64,000 nt of DNA from NCBI GenBank assembly GCA_964605655.1, contig CAZSDK010000002.1, positions 62,001 through 126,000 of the forward strand, in the 5' to 3' direction. Positions within the stretch are counted from its first letter, which is position 1, and every line of letters begins with the position of its first letter. This document shows positions 37,701 to 43,473 of the stretch, in pieces. The DNA is from JAKLIX01 sp964605655. GTDB taxonomy: Bacteria; Bacteroidota; Bacteroidia; Bacteroidales; CAIXZF01. The translations under genes and the position numbers were made by a program. The notes under the pieces were generated by a model that did not search any database, was not told where the DNA came from, and worked only from the letters and a program-made list of their open reading frames with translations.

Positions 37701-38384
37701 AATGGCTCCTACATTCCTGGTCTCAGGATGGCTCCTGCTGTTGACATGCAGGTTTCAGGAACCCTCGCCGTAGAAAGCAACCAGGTGGTAATCCCCGTCT
37801 CTGCTGCAGAAAACATGACCATCGGATCTATCTCCCTTGTTCTTGACCTGCCACAGAATATGACCGTCACCTCCATCACAGGTAATTTCAACTCCGATGA
37901 GCTGCTGTCTTATCAGTCAGGTAACCAGTTGAGAATCGGATGGTGCAGCCTCGAACCATTGAATGTGAAATCCAGTGAAGTGGTGTTCTACCTGCACGCA
38001 AATATCCTCGGATCTCTGAGTGAGGAAACCATTAGTATTGCAGACGAAAGCCTCCTCAGCGACGATCTGGCAAACACCATTGACAATGCCAGGTTACAAA
38101 TACCCAAGCTGGTAGGATCATCGCTCTCCCTTGGACTGAACAACTACCCCAATCCTTTCAGCCAGACTACTCAGATTGCCTATACCCTTCCTTCACAGGG
38201 TACTGTCACTCTGAAAGTCTACAACCTGATCGGTGAACAGGTAACCGAACTGGTCAATGCTTCAGAGGATGCCGGAAATTATCAGGTAACCTTTGATGCC
38301 TCAGACCTGACTCAGGGTGTTTATTTGTTGAAACTCGAGGTCAATGACCAGGTGATCACCAGGATGATGACCCTCAACAAGTAA
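31713..38384 (+). CDS. Giant T9SS surface protein with 15 tandem repeats, dockerin-like and cohesin-like modules (2223 aa)
   Basis: A signal peptide (about 1-24, ending SVGYSE) leads into a cohesin-like module (about 25-163, 'CPGTNNVAVPITVTGFSG', 'LTWDL'). Then come an Ig-like unit with 'PFTVVYNDG', a 'GGGLFC...GSETGVIYALY' module, and fifteen 74-residue repeats (about 339-1448). An Ig-like domain ('YSWQYSTDGGNSW', about 1449-1540), a second cohesin-like module (about 1542-1670), another 'GGGTYC' module and a PKD-like domain (about 1760-1838) follow. The terminal cassette with a type A sorting domain ends the chain. It is closely related in architecture to the preceding 6117-residue protein, from which it is separated by 128 bp and a hairpin. 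It is predicted to be exported through T9SS to the cell surface. No enzyme domain was recognised. Confidence 0.87.
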   Translation: MKTILTKVSAFLMALFLLSSVGYSEIVTTAGTVTVCPGTNNVAVPITVTGFSGVATISLTLNYNGANLTYLSYVANPALAASGGFTMVGNPGDPPNQIKAAYFSLGLPLNLADGSTLFTFYFNVSGPSLLTWDLVTQGGCQYSDYDTQTIPASWVNGEIITDLDATITSPIAVCEGSPAPVTIDFTSGVGPFTVVYNDGVNPDVTVTTSSDPYVFDENITATTTWTLVSITSSLGCSETLNYTTTTDYLPAPVIFNVSGGGLFCEGGSAEVFLDGSETGVIYALYLDGQNTGYSLEGTGSSLTFSGLTDPGTYTVVVTSDCGEILMNGDATINVNPLPEVTLEPFNPVCVYAEAFVLTGGSPEGGEYSGIGVADGMFYPNLLDPGTYLITYSYTDNNGCSNSASEEIIVVALPLLYVEPILPLCIDVSGVDLVAIPAGGIFSGPGVVENTFFPGTAGPGISTIVYDYVDDYGCANSTSIDVEVFDLPVVTLDPLGSLCADAMGITMNGQPQGGAYSGPGVVGDMFEATMTGPGTFTITYTYTDAVGCSGSASQDVVVYELPLVTIDPAGPFCQNDDPVILNGSPQGGFFSGSGVTPDGLFNPADLGSGTWSVAYTFVDGNGCSSYAMTDITINELPIVYIEPVAPICYGPELVDLVGYPEGGTFAGPGVVGNQFDPLQVQPGITTISYTYTDNNGCTNIASLDIEVNAIPFVYFDPVSPTCENSAPVLLTGLPEGGEFFGNGVSGNYFYPDVAGAGTHFLSYVYTNEFGCSNFAEATAVVNALTPVSIDPVGPLCIDGSPVQLAGYPEGGVFSGPGVDNGFFDPALAGEGVFTISYYFLNTENCLSFATIDITVNPLPYVAIDPLAPVCYGPDVVILTAYPEGGVFSGDGVIGNEFHPLMVEVGDYIISYTYTDENGCSNTASTSITVNPVPSPFFEYVEASCVNGNPVELIGVPEGGEFTGTGVSGNYFYPDVAGVGTHTLAYTYTNEFGCSNFYMRMAEVYPLTEVVIDPVGPFCIDGEAMTLTASPLGGVFAGPGVDNGVFYPSISGEGTWTVTYYYINENNCLTEASIDIVVNPLPYVSIDPVGPVCYGPGVYPLTGYPEGGIFSGPGVMGSDFDAIMLEAGVYTITYTYTDENGCSNTASTDVTVNPVPYPFLYPIDPVCVNAGPVELMGAPEGGYYTGVGVSGNQFYPEIAGVGSTAVAYVYTNEFGCSNYYERNILVNPAPEIIIQAVADLCVTGNPVELFATPEGGVFSGPGVIGNIFYPNEAGVGTFEIIYSFTNEFGCFGTGTQLINVIPSINVVFNPLPDVCISTEMVILTAFPAGGYFEGPGVVEDIFYPGMVGVGTYTITYYYSDPSGCQGSASQDITVLPLPQVAFTAIGEVCLDSQPVVLQAAPEGGWFSGNGVVGNSFYPYQAGLGEAVITYTYVDENGCEGSASVTINVLPAAEFTDQPVDVTVLDGQAATFTVAATGAVSYSWQYSTDGGNSWADLNIFTETLTIDPATLAMDGYAYHCIIFSACGDAQTSFTAYLHVNPAFISIYAGSAQGCEGQFVIPVLVENFYDVASISLTLNYDASVLTYTGYQNPNPVLYDGMFQINAIESQVKMGFFSVTPANIGDGTLFEILFDGIAGVSPLTWDLSILGNCELMNLDDQPISTQYFNGEVTVFAFPVAYQVTGGGTYCYNGDGMEVGLDGSETGVTYHLLYNGNMINSYEGTGAPLSFGIFTDAGTYTVHAVNDLTGCAAEMNGQADVAMNTQVIADAGPDGLIYQGAYIMLMGGASGGTGNYSYEWSPAASLDNPYVAGPNANPMVSTTYTLVVTDDLGCTASDEVYVEVNVPIDNLSGRVAYLNSLNTPMAFIDVFLMNNSGDVVASTTTNANGEYLFTSLPEGTYTLGAATTTAWGGGNSTDALMMLKHFTGSNILTGLFETVGDVSGNHKITSLDALLTIRRFVGITNTFAPVPDWAFEHPTVTISYGSSVAPVVDFGALCYSDVNGSYIPGLRMAPAVDMQVSGTLAVESNQVVIPVSAAENMTIGSISLVLDLPQNMTVTSITGNFNSDELLSYQSGNQLRIGWCSLEPLNVKSSEVVFYLHANILGSLSEETISIADESLLSDDLANTIDNARLQIPKLVGSSLSLGLNNYPNPFSQTTQIAYTLPSQGTVTLKVYNLIGEQVTELVNASEDAGNYQVTFDASDLTQGVYLLKLEVNDQVITRMMTLNK
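32727..36056 (+). repeat. Fifteen 74-residue repeats with a higher-order period of three
   Basis: Units average about 222 bp and keep a first Cys, 'PEGGxFSGPGV', and a second Cys in 'NGC' or 'FGC'. Every third unit shares private features. For example 'YVAIDPLAPVCYGP' (34287) and 'YVSIDPVGPVCYGP' (34953) are exactly 666 bp apart. The units after them start with 'PFFEYVEASCVNG' and 'PFLYPIDPVCVNA' respectively. This indicates duplication of a three-repeat block of 666 bp. Confidence 0.88.
37226..38384 (+). other. Shared C-terminal cassette, copy 3
   Basis: The small beta domain ('LSGRVAYLNSLN', 'GEYLFTSLPEGTYTL') is followed by WGGGNSTDALMMLKHF, GDVSGNHKITSLDALLTIRRF and YSDVNGSYIP. A cohesin-like module (about 37738-38110, 'SISLVLDLPQNM') and a type A sorting domain (about 38122-38384, 'LNNYPNPFSQTTQIAYTLP') come after. 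The first loop here reads DVSGNHKITS, which is less ideal for calcium than in copy 2. Confidence 0.7.
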
Positions 38385-38414
38385 GATCATTCTGAAGAAT
38401 ATCTCATTCTAATG

Positions 38415-38448
38415 AAAGAGCGGCTCAACATTGGGCCGCTCTTTTTTT
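38415..38448 (+). terminator. Intrinsic terminator
   Basis: AAAGAGCGGC (38415-38424) pairs with GCCGCTCTTT (38435-38444) and runs into seven T residues. It sits between the convergent 2223-residue gene and the minus-strand lipoprotein gene. Confidence 0.9.
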
Positions 38449-38482
38449 AGCAGGATTTCTTTGGAAAGTTCAGATAAAGAAA

Positions 38483-39298
38483 CTACTCAGGCTTCACCCA
38501 GACGATCTTCCATTGATTGTTGTGGAGATAAAAGGTGTCCCAATACGTTTTCTTGGTCACCACGGTCTGTGTTCCGGTCTGATAAAATGAATATTGTGTC
38601 TGCCCGGAAACCTGGGCAGCAATTTTCTGTGCTGCAGCAATTAACTCGGGGTAAGGTTGATACAGGGGATCGGTGATCACGTTGAGTCCCACCTCCGTAG
38701 AATCCTGATCATAGATCACCAGACCGTCGGTCTGCATCACCCATATCTCATAGGACTGGTTCCTGACGATGGGAAGAATGGTCCTGCCAAGGATCACTTC
38801 CGGAGCAAAAACAGAGGCAAGAGCACCTTTCAGCTGTCCGTTATCAACCAACGGATGAAAATCAACGGCAGACCTGATCTGTTCAGCCGTCATAAATACA
38901 TTACTCAGCGTAGGCTGCAGCGTTTGAAACGCCGTGATCAGGTGAGGCTGACTGCTGATATCAGTTCCCTGACCAGAGTAATAAAGCGGCGGTTCAATGA
39001 TCTGAAGGATTCCCTGGGATGTGATATAGCAAAAATCCTGTGAAAAGGTAGAGGAGGTATACATATCATTCAATATCAGCCGGATGCTACTGGTGTCCAT
39101 TCCCCCCTGTACGATGGCTGAACCGCCCAGGTTCATGAGATGATCAAGAGAATCGAAGGAAGCCCGGAGCTGATTCTTTACCTGGGCGATTTGTTCCGGG
39201 AAGAACTGCGGCTCAAGCACTTCCTCATTATCTTTCTTACAAGCTGTTAAGCATACTACCAGGCCTGATACAACGACAAACACGGCAAATCCCTTCAT
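38483..39298 (-). CDS. Lipoprotein with Cache-like sensor domain
   Basis: The N-terminus is a lipoprotein signal with lipobox L-T-A-C20. The sequence CKKDNEE after cleavage resembles the acidic lipoprotein export signal of Bacteroidota, which would place the protein on the outer surface. The remaining 250 residues look like a Cache-type extracytoplasmic ligand-binding fold: a long N-terminal helix ('FPEQIAQVKNQLRASFDSL'), and later 'YEIWVMQTDGLVIYDQDSTEVGLNV', which resembles the 'G.vi.hpd...iG.n' strand-turn of such domains. There is no transmembrane helix or output domain, so it is not a classical receptor. It has its own promoter-like sequence. The assignment is moderate; the function is unknown. 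Confidence 0.65.
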   Translation of the reverse strand: MKGFAVFVVVSGLVVCLTACKKDNEEVLEPQFFPEQIAQVKNQLRASFDSLDHLMNLGGSAIVQGGMDTSSIRLILNDMYTSSTFSQDFCYITSQGILQIIEPPLYYSGQGTDISSQPHLITAFQTLQPTLSNVFMTAEQIRSAVDFHPLVDNGQLKGALASVFAPEVILGRTILPIVRNQSYEIWVMQTDGLVIYDQDSTEVGLNVITDPLYQPYPELIAAAQKIAAQVSGQTQYSFYQTGTQTVVTKKTYWDTFYLHNNQWKIVWVKPE

Positions 39299-39349
39299 AG
39301 TGTCTTCCTTTGAATGAACAATTCTTCATCAATATTCTTGGTCGAACAC

Positions 39350-39379
39350 CAAAAATACTTCAATAAATCGTTAAAACAA
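39350..39379 (-). promoter_or_regulatory. Promoter of the Cache-like lipoprotein gene
   Basis: On the minus strand, TTG (39377-39379), a 19-bp spacer and TATTTTTG (39350-39357) fit the Bacteroidota -33/-7 pattern. The start codon follows 51 bp downstream. Confidence 0.55.
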
Positions 39380-39389
39380 CGTGAAACAA

Positions 39390-42365
39390 CTACCTGAACA
39401 AGGTGATCTGACCGTGTTTCTTTCCTTCCTTTTCAAGTAATACGTTACCCTGACCCAAATACTCGATCACATAATGATAGACACCAACAGGACACTTCTT
39501 CCCGTCGTAGGTTCCATCCCAGACTTCATTGATGTTGGTGGACTGGTAAACGACTTCACCCCAACGGCTGTAGATCAGGATGGAAAACTCAGTGACATCA
39601 CCGGTATTGACAATGTAAAAGAAATCGTTGGTCCCGTCATTATTGGGTGAGAAGGCATTGGGTACAAACAATTCTGAACAGGGTTTCACTTCAATGGTAT
39701 CAGTCACTGAACAACCGAGTCTGTCGACGGTGACATAATAAACCCCGGGTTCTGAGACATAGAGGTAGGGATGGGTACTACCATCCTGCCAATAGTATGT
39801 GCAGGAATCCATGTGACCATTTCCGTCGAGCAGGTAGTTCTCACCACGGCATACGATGATCTCATCCTGCAGCGTGACCAGGGGTACGGGGAATACGTTC
39901 ACCACCGAGGTAACGGTAGTTTTGCAGTTATGGATATCCGTTCCGGTCAATTCGTAGATGATGGATGAGTTGGGGCTTGCCTGCACCACAGGCAGGTTGT
40001 TGGAGGTCAGGCCTGTGGGTGGTGACCAGTAATAAGACAGGGCGCCATAGGCTGTAAGGGTGATGGTGTCGCCCCGGCAAATGTCGATGAGCGGCGGATG
40101 TGCCTCTACGGGAGGGTTCTGATAAACAACCAGGTTGACTTCAGCAACGGAAGTACATTCACTGCCATCGGTAGCGGTAATCGTATATTTGGTAGTCTGT
40201 GTCGGACTCGCTATCACTACGGGACCAATGGTCGTAGAAAGCCCGGTAGCCGGGGACCATACATAAGTGCAGGGATGATTGGAAGAGGCCGTCAGAGCAA
40301 TGCTTTCTCCCTCACAGATGAATGGATTGGCAGGGGTGATGGCGCAGGTCAGGTTCGCATTGACCATAACAACCACAGAATCAAGAGTCTGACAAGTATT
40401 CAGACCAGTGACGGTTATTCCGTAAACAGTGTTGGTAATGGGCTGAACAGTGATGGTGCTGGTGGTCTGGGCGTTGGACCAGAGGTAGCTGAGACCTCCT
40501 GACACACTCAGGGTAACCTGGTGACCATAACAGATCATGGTATCGTTGGTAAGAGTAATGGCAGGAAGGTCCATCACGGTCACCTCAACATTGGCTTCCG
40601 CTGCACATTGCTGGTTTGCAACCGTCACCGTATAAACCGTCGTCACCTGAGGACTGACGGTGATGGAAGCCGTAGTCTGAGGAGGTGTTGTATTCCAGAT
40701 AAAGCTTGTTCCGCCTGTAGCAGTAAGGGTAGTTGATTTCCCGTTACAGATGCTCACATTGCTTCCGGCATTGGCAGTAGGCAGAGGAATGATGGTCAGG
40801 ACCATGGTATCTCTGGCTGGAACGGCACAGGGTGCATTGGGCAGACCACTCAGGATGAGAAAGGCCGACCCGTTAGAAATATCAATGGGACCTGGTGTAT
40901 ATAACGGAGTCAGTGATGTAATACTCGAAAAGCTGCCATCACCGGAGGTGGTCCACTGGATGGCAGAAGTATTTTGTGAAGTACCCGACAAAGTGTAGGT
41001 CTCACCGGAACAGATACTGTCATCGGTACCTGCATTTACAGCAGGTTTATTAATGACGGTAACCAGGACCTGGTCTGTGTCGGTACAACCCATATTGCTT
41101 ACGGTGACCGTGTAGGATGTCGTCGCTGCAGGAGAAAGACTGATCACCGGGGTATATTGCGGCGGTGTGGTGTTCCACTCGAAGTTGGTCCCGCCGGACG
41201 CATGAAGGGTGGCCGTACCTCCCTGGCAGATGATCGTATCATTTCCGGCGAAGGCATCGGGCAGGGGATGGATAGTCAGGAGCATGTCGTCAATATAAGA
41301 ACCGCAAGGGGAAAAACCCTCGGCCGTCAGGGTCACGGTGACGGAACCGGCGGAGATGTCGGCCGGACTGGGAGTATAAACGGGAGTCAGAGTATTGGCG
41401 CCCGTGAAGTTTCCTGAACCGGAACTGGACCATGTAAAGCTTCCGTAGTTAGTAGCTGTGGCATTCAGGGCATAGGTCTGTCCCTGGCAAATGGCTGTAT
41501 CAACACCCACATTAACTACCGGCGCTGCCTGTACCAGCAGTGTCGCGGCAGTGGTGTTCACCACGGTCGGACAGACATCCGTCAACACACATCGGTATTT
41601 ATGGTTGTTCAGTGAGATCGGGACGTCGGTGATGCGGAGTGTATCATCGGTGACTCCGGTGTAAGGTGCGGCGTTGGGAACATTCGCCCAGGTCACTCCC
41701 CCGTCGGTGCTGACTTGCCAGACATACGATACAACATTGAATGCATTCAGAGTGATGTATGCGTTGGAGCCCTCACAAACATTCAGACTCTGAGGGTTTT
41801 GGTTGATGACAGTGGTGTGGTTCTCAGAATTGACCTCCCCGTCATGGTAAATGGTCCAGATCGTATCTCCGTTCAGAACGGAAAACTCACTTGCGACCCA
41901 GTCAAAAGTCAAAGGTGTAACGCCTCCGTTATATTGAAATTTAAAAGAAACCAAGGTATCGTGGTTAATACTAAAAGGCGTCACTGACCACCATGCAAGG
42001 TTCACCTGGCTTACCGGAACATTTCCCACAAGGAAGAAGCCACTGTTCAGGCCAGGATATTTGTGGACCGTATCATAACCCAGGTAGGTCAGGACGGTGG
42101 TATTAAATGAGAAAACCAGAGAAATGGAGGCCAGGTTCAGCGCATTATTGTCAACATTTAATGGAACCCAAATGATACCAGGACAAGCACTGATGGTATC
42201 AAGTGATACATGAATGGGAATATCATCCGTAGGTCCTTCTTTCCCTTGCAGTGTAGGTTGTGAAGAAACCGTACTTACAAGGAAAACCGAAAACAGGAAA
42301 ACAAAAAAGAAACGGCCGATGGCTCTAAGTGACATATTGGAAACTTTGAAAGTTGATTGACTCAT
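39390..42365 (-). CDS. Cohesin-like and Ig-like protein with T9SS type B sorting domain (991 aa)
   Basis: A signal peptide ends near VSSQ (about 36). The ATG at 42365 gives a longish n-region, and the internal ATG at 42335 is also plausible. One cohesin-like module (about 48-185, 'CPGIIWVPLNVDNNALNLAS', 'WWSVTPFSIN') is followed by an Ig-like domain ('YVWQVSTDGGVTW', 'YRC'). A chain of Ig/PKD-like units follows, each with Cys near 'ICxGxxxTL' (about 283-880). The last 90 residues are a gliding-type (type B) sorting domain: 'FVPNAFSPNNDGTNDFF', 'IYSRWGEVVYQS', 'WDGTYDGKKCPVGVYHYVI'. It is the only type B cargo in the window and lacks a dockerin-like segment. It faces the giant genes on the opposite strand. 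Export to the surface is likely; function unknown. Confidence 0.87.
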   Translation of the reverse strand: MSQSTFKVSNMSLRAIGRFFFVFLFSVFLVSTVSSQPTLQGKEGPTDDIPIHVSLDTISACPGIIWVPLNVDNNALNLASISLVFSFNTTVLTYLGYDTVHKYPGLNSGFFLVGNVPVSQVNLAWWSVTPFSINHDTLVSFKFQYNGGVTPLTFDWVASEFSVLNGDTIWTIYHDGEVNSENHTTVINQNPQSLNVCEGSNAYITLNAFNVVSYVWQVSTDGGVTWANVPNAAPYTGVTDDTLRITDVPISLNNHKYRCVLTDVCPTVVNTTAATLLVQAAPVVNVGVDTAICQGQTYALNATATNYGSFTWSSSGSGNFTGANTLTPVYTPSPADISAGSVTVTLTAEGFSPCGSYIDDMLLTIHPLPDAFAGNDTIICQGGTATLHASGGTNFEWNTTPPQYTPVISLSPAATTSYTVTVSNMGCTDTDQVLVTVINKPAVNAGTDDSICSGETYTLSGTSQNTSAIQWTTSGDGSFSSITSLTPLYTPGPIDISNGSAFLILSGLPNAPCAVPARDTMVLTIIPLPTANAGSNVSICNGKSTTLTATGGTSFIWNTTPPQTTASITVSPQVTTVYTVTVANQQCAAEANVEVTVMDLPAITLTNDTMICYGHQVTLSVSGGLSYLWSNAQTTSTITVQPITNTVYGITVTGLNTCQTLDSVVVMVNANLTCAITPANPFICEGESIALTASSNHPCTYVWSPATGLSTTIGPVVIASPTQTTKYTITATDGSECTSVAEVNLVVYQNPPVEAHPPLIDICRGDTITLTAYGALSYYWSPPTGLTSNNLPVVQASPNSSIIYELTGTDIHNCKTTVTSVVNVFPVPLVTLQDEIIVCRGENYLLDGNGHMDSCTYYWQDGSTHPYLYVSEPGVYYVTVDRLGCSVTDTIEVKPCSELFVPNAFSPNNDGTNDFFYIVNTGDVTEFSILIYSRWGEVVYQSTNINEVWDGTYDGKKCPVGVYHYVIEYLGQGNVLLEKEGKKHGQITLFR

Positions 42366-42422
42366 TGTATTACAATCAATAAGACCCGGTAAGACGGAAA
42401 AAGTTGTTTCTAATGGTGTTTA

Positions 42423-43325
42423 TTAATGAAAATCATAGGTATATCTCAGAATGTAATTCTGAGTGGGACGGTACTGATACCCTTCAATAAATACCTTGGT
42501 TTCAGTAAGCAGGCCGTCTTCATTAAATGTCCGTTCAATGGTTGACATCACTTCACCGTTCCCGCTCAGTTCTTCCTGAAAGATATTATTCCCCTTCTCA
42601 TCATTTTTGAAATGAAGAACAGAATTCCCTCTTTGATGTTCCTCCTGTATCTCTGTTAAATGACCTTCTTCATTATAAACAAAGACTGACCGCTCAACGA
42701 GTTGGTCCTTGCCATTGTATTTCAGAGTCTTCATTCGAGATCCTTTCTCATCCAAAAATGTCAGTTGTCTTTCTCTGACGCCTTCATCCACCCTGATTTG
42801 CTCCACTTGCTCCAGAGTTCCTTCATCAGTAAAGGAATACGTGGTTTGCATGATAAGGTTTCCATGACCGTCAACCAGGGCTTCACGCGTCAGGCGGTCT
42901 CCGGAATATTCGAATGATTCTTCGGATTCCTTAATACCATCACTGTCAACCGTCACTTTCTTCAGCAACAATCCTGAATCAGAATATTGATAGTCGGTAA
43001 CATCCTCACTTCCATCAATAAAGACATGCATTTCTTTCAGCACCCTGCCCGCATCGTCGTACTCAAAAACCTTCCTTTCAGTGGTTTCTTCACCGTCTAA
43101 AGAATAGCGCACCTCCAACAGACGATGTTGATCATCAAGCAGGTTTTCCATCACCTGTTCCACCTCTCCGTCAGTATTATAAGTGACCTCCCTGACCAGG
43201 TGACCCTCCACATCAAAGGTGGAATCATTCATGATGAAGTGTTCCCATTCCAGTTCTTCATCAGGTTGACCGTAGGAAAGAACGTCGTAACGATAGAGTC
43301 GGGTTGTTTTAATCTTTGGTGCCAT
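42423..43325 (-). CDS. Cytoplasmic YD-like repeat protein
   Basis: The protein has 300 residues, is highly acidic, and has no signal peptide, lipobox or membrane segment. It consists of about ten beta-hairpin repeats resembling YD/RHS or MORN-like units: 'VFEYDDAGRVLKEMHVF', 'DYQYSDSGLLLKKVTV', 'SFEYSGDRLTREALVD', 'VFVYNEEGHLTEIQEE', 'TFNEDGLLTETKVF'. It lacks the core and toxin domains of real RHS proteins. Absence of an export signal is unusual for this repeat type. A Bacteroidota promoter precedes it, divergent from the peptidase gene. Function unknown. Confidence 0.75.
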   Translation of the reverse strand: MAPKIKTTRLYRYDVLSYGQPDEELEWEHFIMNDSTFDVEGHLVREVTYNTDGEVEQVMENLLDDQHRLLEVRYSLDGEETTERKVFEYDDAGRVLKEMHVFIDGSEDVTDYQYSDSGLLLKKVTVDSDGIKESEESFEYSGDRLTREALVDGHGNLIMQTTYSFTDEGTLEQVEQIRVDEGVRERQLTFLDEKGSRMKTLKYNGKDQLVERSVFVYNEEGHLTEIQEEHQRGNSVLHFKNDEKGNNIFQEELSGNGEVMSTIERTFNEDGLLTETKVFIEGYQYRPTQNYILRYTYDFH

Positions 43326-43356
43326 GAAAAAGGATAGCGCAGGTTATGAATAACTG

Positions 43357-43385
43357 CAAAGGTAAGAGTTTCCCGGGCACGCAAA
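43357..43385 (-). promoter_or_regulatory. Promoter of the YD-like gene
   Basis: On the minus strand, TTTG (43382-43385), a 17-bp spacer and TACCTTTG (43357-43364) fit the Bacteroidota promoter pattern. The ATG lies 31 bp downstream. Confidence 0.6.
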
Positions 43386-43396
43386 TTACTGATTGA

Positions 43397-43413
43397 TAAT
43401 TTTGCTAATTTTG
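43397..43413 (+). promoter_or_regulatory. Double -7 box upstream of prolyl oligopeptidase
   Basis: Two copies of TAATTTTG (43397-43404 and 43406-43413) lie 9 bp apart, 60-77 bp before the chosen start codon. No convincing -33 element is visible. The minus-strand promoter of the neighbouring gene lies directly beside it, so the two could influence each other. Confidence 0.5.
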
Positions 43414-43473
43414 CCGCCTGTTATTCAATCTTCATTCATTTCTGAATTCTTATTCTTTAATAAAACCTTGTCG

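Noticed and set aside
4954..38384. Cellulosome gene cluster
   Set aside because: Cohesin-like and dockerin-like modules are present, but no glycoside hydrolase, carbohydrate-binding module or lyase was recognised in the window. The cellulosome reading is therefore not supported.
42423..43325. RHS or polymorphic toxin
   Set aside because: Only short YD-like hairpins are present. The RHS core, the C-terminal toxin and an immunity gene are all absent.
43393..43473. Earlier start for the prolyl oligopeptidase (TTG at 43393)
   Set aside because: That region holds the promoter-like boxes, and the ATG at 43474 begins a proper signal peptide.
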